Positions 25,241 through 36,884 of a stretch of DNA of 64,000 nt are shown here, piece by piece. A model generated the notes under the pieces. That model worked only from the letters and a program-made list of their open reading frames with translations. It had not been told where the DNA came from and ran no database searches. Source of the DNA: Lepidonotus clava (lineage: Eukaryota > Annelida > Polychaeta > Phyllodocida > Polynoidae); NCBI GenBank assembly GCA_936440205.1, contig OW387147.1, positions 4,712,001 to 4,776,000 on the forward strand. The letters are read 5' to 3'. Numbering within the stretch: position 1 is the first letter of the stretch; each line of letters starts with the position of its first letter. The position numbers and the translations under genes were made by a program.

Positions 25241-25253
25241 CTAGCATAGCGGA

Positions 25254-26933
25254 CTAGGCTGGACCTGCAGTCTAGCGGACTAATTGTTTCCCAGAATTCA
25301 ATGAGCGTGTTTATCAACATGGCGGCTTAATTACAGGCCGTTTGTTTTAGAGGACGTCAGTGGCGACGTGCGGCGGCCGTCGGCGACGTCAGGTCGTCTC
25401 CGGCCGGTTACCATGGCGACGGGCTGTCTCATAGGACATCTGTCCACCGTCAGTGGTAGGTCCTCAGATGTAAATCACGACCAGAGGTCACTCTGGGACA
25501 AATACTCATGCTAAGAAAGTTGGCACTAAAATTACAGCTGGGCCACTGGAAGATTTGAGCAGATTTTAGAAAATCTAATATACTTTGAAAGCCCAGATGC
25601 TGCCGGGCCAGTAGAAAATAATCCCAATGTCGCAGACTGTTAGTTACTGTAGGCATAAGATATTATTCAATTGACTAGCAGTTGACCAAATTTGAATTAG
25701 GCCTACCAGTTGCACAGATGAATATCCAAAGGATCCAAAATGATAAGAATCCGTTTCATGATGACATTGTTTTGAAATCCCTTTTTCATTTTTCATCTTT
25801 TAACAGATACAACGGTTTTGATATCCCCTTTAATTAAAACTTGACATCAGTGCAACAAATAAACCACTTGAGGCGTCCATCTCTGTAAAGTATGATGAAT
25901 AATTCTCCCTCTTTATTTCTGGTTGTCGTCTGCTTCTGCCAAGAGCTGAACAAACCCTGAAAATCATTCAGCTCTCCTCGTCGCCGAATCAGAGCTTCGG
26001 GTTTCTCCGGAAACCCCTTCTGGCCGAGTCCTGAATCAGCATTTCAGGACAAACCCGTGCTAATGACTAAACAAACAAGGACACACTTTCCCGCTCAAAT
26101 TTCACTTGGGCAGACGACATTTGCTTTGAGCGGACGTTGTGTGCGCAGGCGCCGGGCGTTGACCTTGGGGTGTGACCTTGAACTGTCCGGTCTGCCCTGA
26201 CCTCTGCTTTAGGCGCCATCTTGTCCGCAGGGGTTGTTGAATATTTCCAGGATTTGTTGCCAACACCAACAATGCACTGAATGGTTTTCAATGCCCGGCA
26301 GGTTTTCTTCTCTTAGTCAAGACAATGGATGTAAAACCAAAGCAGATGCACTTGCTGATGTCGTGGATGAAATATTCAACAGAAAACAAGGGATTCATGG
26401 TAAAAACATCATGCACCTTAGTGCAACTTTTAACGTTAACATAAACAATGAAGTACTAGGAGGCTATATTTCCTACAGACAGGAACTTTGCACTTAGATT
26501 CCCACATGAGATATAAGAAATAAGTTCATTTCATGCAACAGCATTGCCAAGGGGCATTTGTGAACTCGGAATCTTTATTTAAGATGAGCCGAGATGGCCT
26601 GGCCCTATCAAAGCTGTACTCTCCTGCATTCATAGCCCTTTACCTTTCTGCATATAATGGTTATAATTGACACATATGTCTATATTGCCCAAAGCAGAAT
26701 GTGACTTTCTGTTATTTTTTAACATTGCTCCAAAATATCGGGTGAGGGAGGCTTTTGATATCATATTTCTTTATATTCCCAGCATTATTCTCTACATTGT
26801 ATCATACTTTTTAACTTGTCACAATTCATTTAGTATTCCCAAAAGAAATATGATTTTGTATAATAGTCCATACTAGTCCAACTGGACAAGTTTCCCTGCA
26901 CCATGTGCACAGGCCGGCTCCAGGCCTGCCCTG
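25254..26933. other. Non-genic stretch with CpG-rich patches
   Basis: A CpG-rich patch at 25340-25460 includes a good start context (ACCATGGCG at 25411) and, 43 bp after the A of ATG, a GTAGGT donor; a 14-codon first exon is possible but unproved. Another patch at 26100-26235 carries a YY1-like CAAGATGGCGCC on the minus strand. I find no recognisable downstream exons. Confidence 0.3.
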
Positions 26934-28735
26934 GTGGCTGTGGGCCGCATGTCCGCAGTGCATTATGATGTTGTCTCCACTGTTGCTGATGCAGATATAG
27001 TGAAATTAGTCAAAGAAATTGACACCTCTAAATACAGTTGTGTCGAGGATATTTCCAGTGGTTTGCTTAGAGACGCGTTTTTATCTACTCCTGGCCAGTT
27101 ACGACATTTATTTAATACTTCTATAACAACTGGAATTTTTCCTAGAAGTTGGGCAACTGGTTTAGTAAATTTGATACCAAAGGCAGGTGACCAATCATCC
27201 CCTGGTAATTGGAGGCCTATTACACAGACTCCGCTACCTGCCAAAATGATTGAAAAAATTGTATTGAATAGTCTATTATATCGCCTAGATCAAATAGATT
27301 ATTTGCATCCACAGCAATATGGTTTTCAAAAAAATAAGTCAACCCATGAGGCTGTTTTCAACCTAGTAAATGATATACATTGGAATTATAATGAGGGAAA
27401 ATCTGTTTGTCTATTGTTTCTCGATATTTTCAAGGCTTTTGATTCTCTAGATCATAAATTATTAGTAAAGAAACTTATTGATATTGGATTTAACCGCCAA
27501 GCTATGATGTGGTTTGTTAGCTATTTAAATCGAGTTCAGGCTGTTAGATTTAATGGTAATATGTCAGAATTTAAACATGTCACCTCAGGTATTGGTCAGG
27601 GAACAATTCTTGGTCCAAGTCTCTTTATCTTTTATATTAACGACGTGGTTCGAGTGCTAAATAATGTTAGAATAAGTCTTTATGCCGATGATTGTGTGTT
27701 ACACTATTCCTCAAAAAATTGTTATGATATTGTTACTTCGCTCCAATCGGATATTGATTGTTTTATAAATTGGGGAATAGAGAATAACCTGCGATTGAAT
27801 GTGAGTAAATCCAAATATCTTGTTGTTGGAAGTGGTGATAGTATATTAACTAGAAGTGATAAGCCTTTGTTTAAAGCAGGTAATCACTCTTTATTGCCAG
27901 TAGATCAGTACTGCTATTTGGGTACTATTATTGATAAGGATTTATCATATGTTCATAATTATAATAATACAAAGAGAGTAATATCTAACAAGCTATTTCA
28001 ATTAAGAAAGTTAAGGCGATATCTTGACACTTACACTGCTATTTCTGTTTATAAGCAAACGATATTACCGTATTTTGACTATAATGGTATGTTTTTGTTA
28101 TGCTCTACTCTAGAGCAAAAACGTGAACTTCAAATTCTTCAAAATAATGCTCTGCGATTATGTTTGAATGTTAAACTAACAGATAGATATACTCGTAGTG
28201 AAATTCACCGCATGTGTAAATTGAACTCACTTGAACAAAGACGAATTGTACAAATTTTGAGACAAATGTATAAATATAGTTTAAAGACTGAGGCTATCAA
28301 ATTTCCTGTTCGTGTAACTAGACAATTTAATAAGAAAGTTTTTGTAATTCCATCCAAAATTCATTGGTCTTTCAGGAAAAATCCATTCTTCTGTGGCCTC
28401 AAATATTGGAACAATTTGAGTGCTGATCTACAAAATTCAGAAAGTGTGACTGTCTTTATGAAATGTATAAAGTCTATGAATGAGAATTATATTGATTTGT
28501 TGGACATGTGATTGAAATTGTTAAAAGATTTGAGTGCTTATTTTCAAGGCCATTTTGATTGGTTAGACATATGAATGTATTTGATATTTTGTGTAAAATC
28601 TATTGACCACTAGTATTATTTATTGTTCTCTATATAGTTCACCTTTTTTCATTTTCCATGTTTGTAATAACTGAAAAACAGAGGTAACTCTGATGTTATT
28701 ATTGAATAAACATTTATGCACAAAAAAAAAAAAAA
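26934..28735 (+). mobile_element. 5'-truncated LINE (CR1/L2/Jockey-like) with intact reverse transcriptase
   Basis: A frame of 525 codons (26934-28511) encodes a non-LTR reverse transcriptase. Seen: GNWRPIT (residues 91-97), LFLDIFKAFD with the motif A aspartate (161-170), GQGTILGPSLF (221-231) and the catalytic YADD (250-253), then the usual cysteine-poor C-terminal tail ending YIDLLDM. The endonuclease half is absent, so the copy is 5'-truncated; the exact junction is uncertain and the first codons (GTGGCTGTGGGC) may be flanking sequence. A 3' UTR of about 210 bp ends with AATAAA and a 14-base poly(A) (28722-28735). The unbroken frame implies a fairly recent insertion. No target duplication was found. 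Clade placement is by general resemblance only. Confidence 0.9.
28679..28692 (+). other. 3' UTR hairpin of the LINE
   Basis: CAGAG-GTAA-CTCTG forms a 5-bp stem with a GNRA-type tetraloop just before the polyadenylation signal. Hairpins at the same place in the two other LINE tails have different stem bases but keep pairing (see 40842-40855 and 40418-40431). In related LINEs such as eel UnaL2, a 3' stem-loop is recognised by the reverse transcriptase; a similar role here is inferred. Confidence 0.65.
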
Positions 28736-30139
28736 GATGTACATTTCAATTAGCCGCGCGTGGCGGTCTGGTCATCGAGGGGGTGGTCAGTGGGGGGTAG
28801 GGGGGGGTGGATAGGGGCGGGTCACCCCCCGTACCATCTGCCTACGTCTCCGTCATTTATAACGCCCTTATTAAGGCCCCACGCCTCTATTTGGGGGCGT
28901 CTGGTGCTGGGTTCTGGACAGTGTCAAAGCATCGGATCAAAATTGGCCATTTTCTGAAGGAAAGAACGTCGCGAGGGGCGAAATTCTATCATTGTTTGTG
29001 CCCCATAGGGTTCTGTTTTAACCACATATATCTATACACCGGAATGTACATGATCAAAGCATGGGGTGATAAAGAAAATGTAGCCTATATTGAAGACTAG
29101 CTGGGTGTTGCAGCATCATATCATTGCATATGGTTCATCAATTTCTGGAAACCATTTGGTTGAGTGTACATGTATTAGCTTTATGCGAAATGCCATAATC
29201 GTTTTATGGCTCTAGATACATATCTTTTTCCGGGAGTAAATTTAAGCAACCTGTTCGCGTGCCGGTTAGAATTGGCAGCCTGTCCTTGTGAAAATGACCT
29301 TTCCTCCCCGTAGAAATGTTAATGGGAAAACGGACTACTCTGTGGCCAGCGTGTCACGGAGGGCCAGCAAAAGAAATAAAGTTCTTTCCCGACCACGCCA
29401 CCACGCGGAGAAAAGGTGCAAAACATGCCCAGTTTGGTGCCAGCGTGTCAGTGAAGAATAAGAAGGAGGGTCATGGAGGGTCGACTAGGGACATTCCAAT
29501 GACATAAAGATATCTCTTTATGTTCACGTAAACATGCTCACTGCTATTATGATTAATGATATCTGTTACATGAACATTATAGCCCAGTTACAATTAAAAT
29601 ATAAGAGTAAGAGTTATAAATATTGATTTTAACACAATTTTGAACATTTTGAGATGATTCAAGTTAACACGAGAAGTTATTAATCACAAATATCAGAGTC
29701 GGATTATCCTTATCATGACATGCCACAAGACGGCTCGTTGGTTTTTACGACATCACCTGGTCAGTTGAGGCTTTGCACTTATGTTTGTATATCTACTTGA
29801 AGGATAAAATCAATGAGTTGCAGTTGCTTATATTACAGGGTGCACGTGTTCTAATGAGATTCAATAGACTCGCACGTGTACGAATGACAACAGAATTTCA
29901 AAAGTACACAATATACTAATTATTGTTCATTCCACTGTTGCCAGCCTCCCTTTCGCCTTATAGCACTAGAGTCTGTTCCATAAAGTTTGACATATACTAA
30001 ACCGAAAAAAGCGCATTTGTGATAACAACTGACAGACTGAGGCTGATGAAATTTAAACATAAAACAGGTATATTGTTTACATTTAGACCCTCTCAGAGAT
30101 GTGCTCCCCCATTTTCCAGAATAAAAAATGTTTCAAATA
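28736..30139. other. Non-genic stretch
   Basis: A GC-rich segment (28755-28930) follows the LINE tail. Nothing else is recognised. Confidence 0.35.
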
Positions 30140-30294
30140 CAGAGGGGAATAAAGGGGGAGGGGGTCAGAGTAAAGGTTATGTACTAAAACTGCGTGCATT
30201 TGCGCGCACGTGTGCAACGTTTTTTTCTCTTAATTCCCCTCCTTGAGATGGGGGTTGGGGGTCAGGACCCCCCTTCCCCTCTGGATCCGCCCCG
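30140..30294. mobile_element. CAGGGGCGGATC-type element, degenerate
   Basis: CAGAGGGGAATAAAG at the left and CTCTGGATCCGCCCC at the right bracket a body containing GGGGGTCAG, GCGTGCATTTGCGCGCACGT and GGGGGTCAGGACCCCCC. The same order of motifs is found in the better copy at 37752-37922. Confidence 0.55.
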
Positions 30295-32413
30295 ATAGCT
30301 GTTATGTATACCTAAACCTGCCCCCCCCCCCCCCCAGCCCTCCTCCTTGGCGTGCCACTCCACTGATAGTGAGACTCTATATGTATGACCGGGTCAACAG
30401 AATCAATAACCGATTACAGTCGACCTCACCTTTATGGGGGCCCATATCACTGACATGTGGACCTTCTAGGCACATTATAACATACAGAGTGTCAGCTAAA
30501 GATGTAGGGAGTAGGGGAGGGGCACCCTTGTTTTGGCCAAAAAGTGAGTGTTGGGTGTTTTATGCCATACCGACAGCCAGGGTCATTTTCACGGCGAAAA
30601 CCATTTTGGGCCGAATTCTGTCTCTGGTGATCGTATCTATGAGATGAAGGTGACAGGGCGGGCAAACAGCAGGGGATCAAAACCTAGCAATCAGTTTTGG
30701 CCAATGATGTATTGGGCATAATATTTGCCAGGCACATGAGACCCTCCTACCCCCACCCCTTAAGGCAATAAGTTATCTAAAATGTCATTACATTATTTCA
30801 CAAAACAAACCCTTATCTGCACAAAGAGACATCTTTCATGGACATTGTTTCCTTTCCTATCCTGCGTTTGCCTCACTCCCGTGCACCTATTCCAAATTGA
30901 TGTCATTCACCCCTGCCAGCTCTTTTCTCCCCTCTCTGTATTTCCCCATGTGGTCTCCCCTTTCAGATAGACCCTCTTGTTCCCTTTTCCCCACCCCCAG
31001 CCCGGCTCATATGGACAGATCGGGGCTGAGATAAGGACACAATGGGCGGGGGGGGGGGGGCAGGTGAGGCAAAGTGGTTTGTGTGACTCGGGCTTTGCGT
31101 TATGGGTGGTAACAATATGGACTGCGTTCCCAGAGACACAGAATAGTGACAACCATAATAAACATAATGAAACGCCCAGCTTTGATAGATGAATAAACTA
31201 AAGAGATGGTAAGGTAATCTTATAAAATTGACATGGGATATTCCTCTCACAACTCTGAAGAAACAGGCAACGAATAACTTCATGTACAATTGAGTTCCGA
31301 ATTTCAACCAAAGGACTGCTTGCTCCTTGTCCTTATACCAATCTAACAAGAAATTACCTACACCAAAAATAAGTCAATTGAGTCCGTGATTTCAGATCTA
31401 AATGTATACATATTTCCTACAAGTATCAGACCTGCCTGTACTATAGGCGTCAGGAGCTGATCACAGACAGATTGTCGTTAGGTCGCTAATCCCCTTATCA
31501 CGGTGTGGGCAGATCGTCCTAATATCGCCCAGTACTACTATCACCTGCCCCAGACCGAGGGATGGGGGGGGGGGGGGTACTCTGATAAGAGTTTGGGTTT
31601 GGACTGGTGGTGTGTCCCCCTAGAAACGCTGGCATGCACTGACAAAATAGGGGAGCGGTGCTACCACTAGGAGGTTGCAATAATTAATAATACACCCGGC
31701 TCACTGTTAAATATGTGTGTGTGCATCAATTTATTTGTAAGTGCAACTAAGTGTTTGGGAGTTTGTCCTGGTTCTGTCTGGTGTCTAGGCTCTGAAGCAG
31801 TTCAAACGAAGGGTGGTTGCGGATTATGATTATAGTTTGTTTTGTGGGCAGTAAACTTTCTTGAAATCCTAGAAATGAGGGGAGGAAAGCCACAGAGTAG
31901 TTACCTACACACAAAAAGTGCCCTCCATTCCCAGCCCACGTCCCTGGACTAGGGATAAGCCGTAAAGCCTTGTAAGCCTTTGGTACACACTATCATACAC
32001 GTTATCAGCCAACGGTACTGGACACACCGCACGACGTCGCCTCTTGGACTGGAGGCTTATAGACTGGACGTAGTTTGTTGTTGTGTATCACCATGTATTC
32101 TCTTGTCCTACCAAAAAGAAATCCTGAATAATGTTATTCATTTATTTGTTTTTCACACCTGTCTCTGTGTTTTCGTTTTCTGAACATGTTTTATTTAGTA
32201 AGTGAGGTTTTTATTTCATATTCTCCTACAAATGAGCAGGATCAAGATTTTCGTACACTTTAGCGCAAACATTAATATATTTCCATACAGATACAATGTT
32301 GTCATTTTAGATACTGTATATACCTGACTGTATATAACTATTAAATTATATCTAAATTATAGTAATTCCTCAATGAATTTCTTTAGAATGGGAGAAGGTA
32401 TGGCTGGTGCTAA
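30295..32413. other. Non-genic stretch
   Basis: No gene recognised. C/G runs lie near 30321-30336, 31049-31060 and 31564-31577. Overlapping frames at 30907-31349 are featureless. Confidence 0.35.
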
Positions 32414-32594
32414 GCCCCATACCAATTCACCAATTCAGATCACCTGTCAGTATGGTATATTGAGAAATACATGTTTGATACCAGTGGGCCCCCGGAGTGA
32501 AACTAGAATCGGTCGATTCTTCCAGTAGAATCCGCTGATTTCAGCACCAGTGAATCGGCGGACTCTGGTCAAAGTCGCTTAGTGGGTATGGGGC
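32414..32594. mobile_element. GCCCCATA-type MITE, TTAA-flanked, copy 3
   Basis: The left end GCCCCATACCAATTCACC pairs with the inverted right end that closes GGGTATGGGGC. TTAA follows at 32595-32598, and a degenerate CTAA precedes. The interior contains repeated GATTC motifs (TCGGTCGATTCTTCC, CCGCTGATTTCAGC) like copies at 4099 and 7836. Confidence 0.7.
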
Positions 32595-32731
32595 TTAAGT
32601 CCCTGCAAGCCGTGGTTACATACTATCACACAGACTATCTAACCCGGGATCTACCCACTATCTGGATTTGTCTGGATGTAATCTGGCGTCCAACACTTTG
32701 TCGCCCATTACCTAGTCTCTAGGCCTTAACT

Positions 32732-33284
32732 CCAGTCAAGCCACAATGTTACCGGTATGTTCTGCGACCATACATTTATTTTGATCAGTCTGTTACTTGC
32801 TAAATTTTTATGTAACAGTTATATTATTTTACTTTTTTTCTTTTTAAATTCTTTTATTTATACTGAGGTTTTAATGAGATTGTGACTCACTAAGACAGAG
32901 TGTTATGATAGCATAACATTTGCACTGTCACGATGATAGGTTCAATCGATGTTATTGGGTCGGGGTGGCCAACGTCGTAGAGGCGTTGGTAGCACTCGTT
33001 GGCATTGGCCCTTCATGGGTTCGGGTCCCATGAAGGGCAGCATGGAAAAGGGACATTTGGATGACCCCTGCACGGAATTGTGCCCAAATGGTCCACAGGA
33101 CCCAAATGGTCCACAGGACTGCAGTGGAAGAACATTTAATAAAGTGAACTCAGCCTGTATAAAAATCCAATAAATTAAAAAAAATTAGTGCCATCAAATT
33201 AACATAATCTGCTATGATAAGAATTAAATCAAGACTAAACAGAATGTTACTACAATGTTACCTTAACGTTGCATGCTTGCCTGG
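32732..33284. mobile_element. Family B MITE, copy 2, interrupted by an insertion
   Basis: Left CCAGTCAAGC pairs with right GCTTGCCTGG. Left-part motif GTTCTGCGACCATAC and right-part GAATGTTACTACAATGTTA match copy 1 at 9622-9950. This copy is about 220 bp longer; the extra sequence coincides with a tRNA-like insertion at about 32957-33187. Confidence 0.6.
32957..33187 (+). mobile_element. Possible SINE inserted in the family B MITE
   Basis: The segment absent from MITE copy 1 has a T-arm-like hairpin (CATGGGTTCGGGTCCCATG) matching a degenerate B box, a GTTGGTAGCACTCG stretch that could be part of a D-arm or A box, an 18-bp duplication of CCAAATGGTCCACAGGAC, and an A-rich end (TTAAAAAAAATTA). 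No clean target duplication was found, so the SINE call is tentative. Confidence 0.4.
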
Positions 33285-35340
33285 ACTCAGCTAAAGAACT
33301 GCCTTAAGACCTCAAGTCCAATTCAATTTATGCAACAGCTTACAACTTTGGAAATGCCATATACCAATTGTTATTATATATATCTTGTTCGATATCAACA
33401 CAATGTTGTTTGTAGAAATGCATTGAACACTTCCACAGTCTAAATAATACAATCAAATTACCCTGTTTCAAATTCTAATTCCGTCTCCGGTAAGTCAGAA
33501 GGGGTTCCAGGTAAATCACAAAGGATCCATCAGACAATGCTAGCCGAATTTGTCACGCTTTAAACCAAGTGATCTCAAATTTTCAAAATCTGGAATTCTT
33601 CCATGCAGACACCCTCGGAGCCCCCCACTCGCACCCCAAGGTACGGCTCTGTGACACAGCAGGTACAATGAGACCAGACCTATGTGACCGTCACATGAAG
33701 GGGTGTGTGTGTGTGTGTGGGGGGGGGGGGGGTTGTAGACAGATGGCACCAGCCCCCCCCCCCCCTCCAGCCCTCCCCAGGTAGTAGTAGTAGTAGTAGT
33801 AGTAGTAGTACTAAAGGTAGTCACGGCCCATTGTTCTCCCCGCCCCTTACCTGTACAGGTAAATGTGTGTGTTGGGGGGGGGGGGGCGTGCCTTTAGCTA
33901 AGCACCCTAAAGGCTGTATTCCTCTGACCGATTTTATTCCCGAGTTCAAAAGGCAGCATTGGGAATATTGCTGGATCATAAACATGTTATGTATCATTGG
34001 AAATGATTTTTATTCTCTTCCAAATGCTATGTAGGATGTATAGTCTTTTGCCGTATTACTGGACAAAAGAAATAAATTACCAATTTACCGGTGGTAGTGT
34101 AATACCAGATTAACCCCATCAGCACCCACACTACCCGCGCACCCCTTCATTTAGTATTAAACTCAGTTTTCAAGGAAAGCGGCGCTTCTAGACAGTTTAC
34201 CTCCCCTCAATCACTCCACCTTCATACATGCACTCACAGATTGGGCCAATCTTGAATTTGTGTTTTAACTGGTGCCAGGTGTATGTTATACTGCAAGTAC
34301 TATATTTGATAAGTTCCTACTTGAGAAATTATCAGAGACTGCAGATCGTGATTATATCTTTTCTTTGTATCCATCCTTTTTCTTTATCAATTGGTGCATT
34401 GGTATAAGCTCTCATTCGTGCACTTCTTATGCTATTCTTAAAAAAGTATTTAATATAATATAAAAAAGTAAATTCAGGTGGATTTGAAACAGAACCTTGT
34501 CAAAACGACAATACTGCAACTTTCCACACAGGTCTACCTGCCACTATAAATATTTAGTATTTGAACTCCATTTCACATGAATAACTTTGACTAGCCATGA
34601 TTTGACGTTGTATTTGCTATATGGAGACCCCATCTATATGTATAAGTTGATTCTGCAGTGAAATAAAAGCGTCGTATGCCCCGGGTATACGGGGGAGGTC
34701 GGTATGTGTGTAATGTACGCACCTGAAAGGTAACCCAGGTAGTTATCTCCCCCGACGGGGGGGGGGGGGGGGGGGGGTAGAGGTGGGGAGGGGAAAGAGG
34801 AGACATTCTGAAGTAATTCGTATGTTATATAACTCGTGTAGTCTAGAGGCCCATCTTCAGGTTACCAAGTTGACGGTTTGGGAGGTTTATGTGTTTTTAA
34901 GTGAAGTATGATTTATACATGAATATAAGTAAATATAAGGAGATATATATGAACTCTGTTCAACTGTTGTTTGCGATGTGAATGCATGTTTTGCATCTCA
35001 CAGAAGTTAAAAAGCAAACACTGAAATATAAAATTCTGTTGGTATTTTCTCCCTGAACAAAATTAACTTCCATAATATTGGGATATCTTTATTCTCCATT
35101 TCTATCTGTGTCCGGCCGATGCAAAATACCAACAATCAGTAATCATGATGTGACTGTTTTTTTTCACTCTGTCATTATCATGACTCTATGTGTGCTTAAC
35201 CTACCCAGCCTGGAAGTGAATATAGGAAATATTTGATGCAGAAGATAGGGGAAATGAGATAATAGGAATGAAATTTCTCATCTGAAATAAAAATAAAATA
35301 TTTTCCCAAAAAAAGAATCCATCTAAAAACACATCCTTAC
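33285..35340. other. Non-genic stretch / possible intron
   Basis: If the exon at 35341-35398 is real, this is its downstream intron, but I find no second exon. It includes a (TAG)n tract (33781-33810), G runs near 33719-33732, 33874-33886 and 34755-34778, and T/A-rich sequence. Confidence 0.35.
33781..33810. repeat. (TAG)10 microsatellite
   Basis: Ten pure trinucleotide units between C-rich and mixed sequence. Confidence 0.9.
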
Positions 35341-35398
35341 CTCTGGCGCTGCCGATCCAGACGAGGAGAGACACGACTAGAACCGTTAGGGGCTCCAT
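35341..35398 (-). CDS. Candidate first coding exon: signal peptide of a secreted or membrane protein
   Basis: Reading leftwards from ATG at 35398, 19 codons and one extra base precede a strong donor (GAG/gtaagg). The peptide MEPLTVLVVSLLVWIGSAR has an acidic residue, a long hydrophobic core and a small-residue GSAR end, as in a secretory signal peptide cleaved near the exon end. It lies in a CpG-rich island (35340-35560), the expected setting for a first exon, and ends in phase 1, common at signal-peptide/extracellular-module junctions. No downstream exon was found, so the protein cannot be named. The evidence is the hydrophobic profile, donor and CpG context only. Confidence 0.45.
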
Positions 35399-36725
35399 GA
35401 GACCGGCGTGTGCCCGGGGGGTGGGCCGGGACCCAGACCGCCTGCTGCCGTCAGCCGCTCGCCGGCACCTTCCCGCTCCCCCTCCCGTCACCGCCCCATG
35501 CCCCGCCCGGTCTCCGGCCCGGCGGTGGATGCTCCTTTAGATGATGTCGCGACGCCCTGTTGTTAATTGGTAATCCAATGGCTTATTCTTGGTGCTATCC
35601 CAGGAAGATTGACTTGAGAATAGTGGGATAATCCCCTGTGATTATCCTCTGAACTGACTGAATTTTAGGTCAGAACAGCACTCCTTAGTGAAACCCTTAA
35701 AGGGTTCAAGTAGTAATCAGTAGGGTAGTGGGTGGTGAGACCGGCCCGTGCTCGGTCTCCTCCCGGCACCAAGACCGACAGCTCCCGGCAAACACTCCCC
35801 GGGACCCTGCCGTACTCCCTCCCGTCACGGAAAACCTCCTTCACGGGCTCAAACTCACAGAGCAGGCCGATAATCCGAGCGCCCCTCTGGTCCCTGGAGA
35901 ACCTCTCAGTGACTTGTGATCACGGAGATATCCGCGATAGGAGGATGTACAAAGTATTGACTGGCGACGACTCTCGAGGCGCCGGGTGATCGTTACTGGG
36001 GAGTTGGTATCACGCTCTCTGCAGTACAGATGTCACCAGGGGCTGTAGTCCTCTCCCCACAACAACACCAAATCCTGATGATATTACTCCAGACAAGACT
36101 TCTCCTGATCCGCCCTGCTTCCTCCAGGCTCCCTGCTCCTTCCTTGTCCCCTCCTGTGTCCGTCAGTGACCGCTGACCGGGAGGTTTGGTCCAGTAGTGG
36201 AGGCCGTGAAGTGGTCAGTAGCGGACTGCTAAGGCCGTGGGTTGGGGTCCCACGCTGCTCCAGTACCGACTGGTGGTGGTGGTAGGACGGCCAGACCTCT
36301 CCAGTCAGCCTTAGGGGACCGCCGCGCCACCACGCGGGGAAACGGGGAAACAGCAGGGACATACTGGTGCCGGCTCACTCAGCGAGAGAGCGAACGGGTG
36401 AAATCAAGAAGGGTAAAATAAGACCCTCCAGGGAGAAATCAAGGAGGAAAGATCAGTGTTTACCAAAAACCACCTGACATCCAGACATGTCCGACGTTTT
36501 CCCATCAATGTCCGACGTTTTACACTTAAACGTCAGACATTATGCCTTAAAAAGACTCTCGTGCATCGTCCATATAAAATAACACTTTTGACACTATAAC
36601 TCTGATCAATTCTTTCGAGTGTAAAAGTCATTAATAGAAAATATGTCCAGTAGCGACCCCCTTACTTTTTTAAATCCCGGACCTGTAAGTGCTCATCGAA
36701 AAGAAGACCCCTCTGCAAACTTGTT

Positions 36726-36729
<4 letters not shown>
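35399..36729. promoter_or_regulatory. CpG-rich region upstream of the signal-peptide exon
   Basis: Bases 35399-35540 are GC-rich and probably hold the 5' UTR and promoter of the minus-strand exon. A second GC-rich block (35720-35935) has a minus-strand frame of codon-like composition. A tRNA-like stretch (GTGGTCAGTAGCGG, then GTGGGTTGGGGTCCCAC) lies at about 36212-36262. None of these could be turned into a firm gene. Confidence 0.35.
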
Positions 36730-36763
<34 letters not shown>

Positions 36764-36770
36764 ACACAAA

Positions 36771-36812
<42 letters not shown>

Positions 36813-36820
36813 ACACACAA
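36730..36820. repeat. (AC)n microsatellite
   Basis: About 90 bp of AC repeats with a few interruptions (CTC, AAA, CCA, CAT). Confidence 0.95.
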
Positions 36821-36884
36821 TCCTGTGTGCGTTATTGCATATATTTTTTCTGCAATGCTTCATTGGGAGGGGAACAAAACTTTG

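Noticed and set aside
26934-28511. 525-codon frame as a host gene
   Set aside because: Reverse transcriptase motifs (FLDIFKAFD, YADD) and the poly(A) end mark it as a LINE.
36212-36262. Possible tRNA or SINE head
   Set aside because: The T-arm-like hairpin has loop TTGGGGT rather than TTCRANY, no acceptor stem closes, and no body or tail follows.
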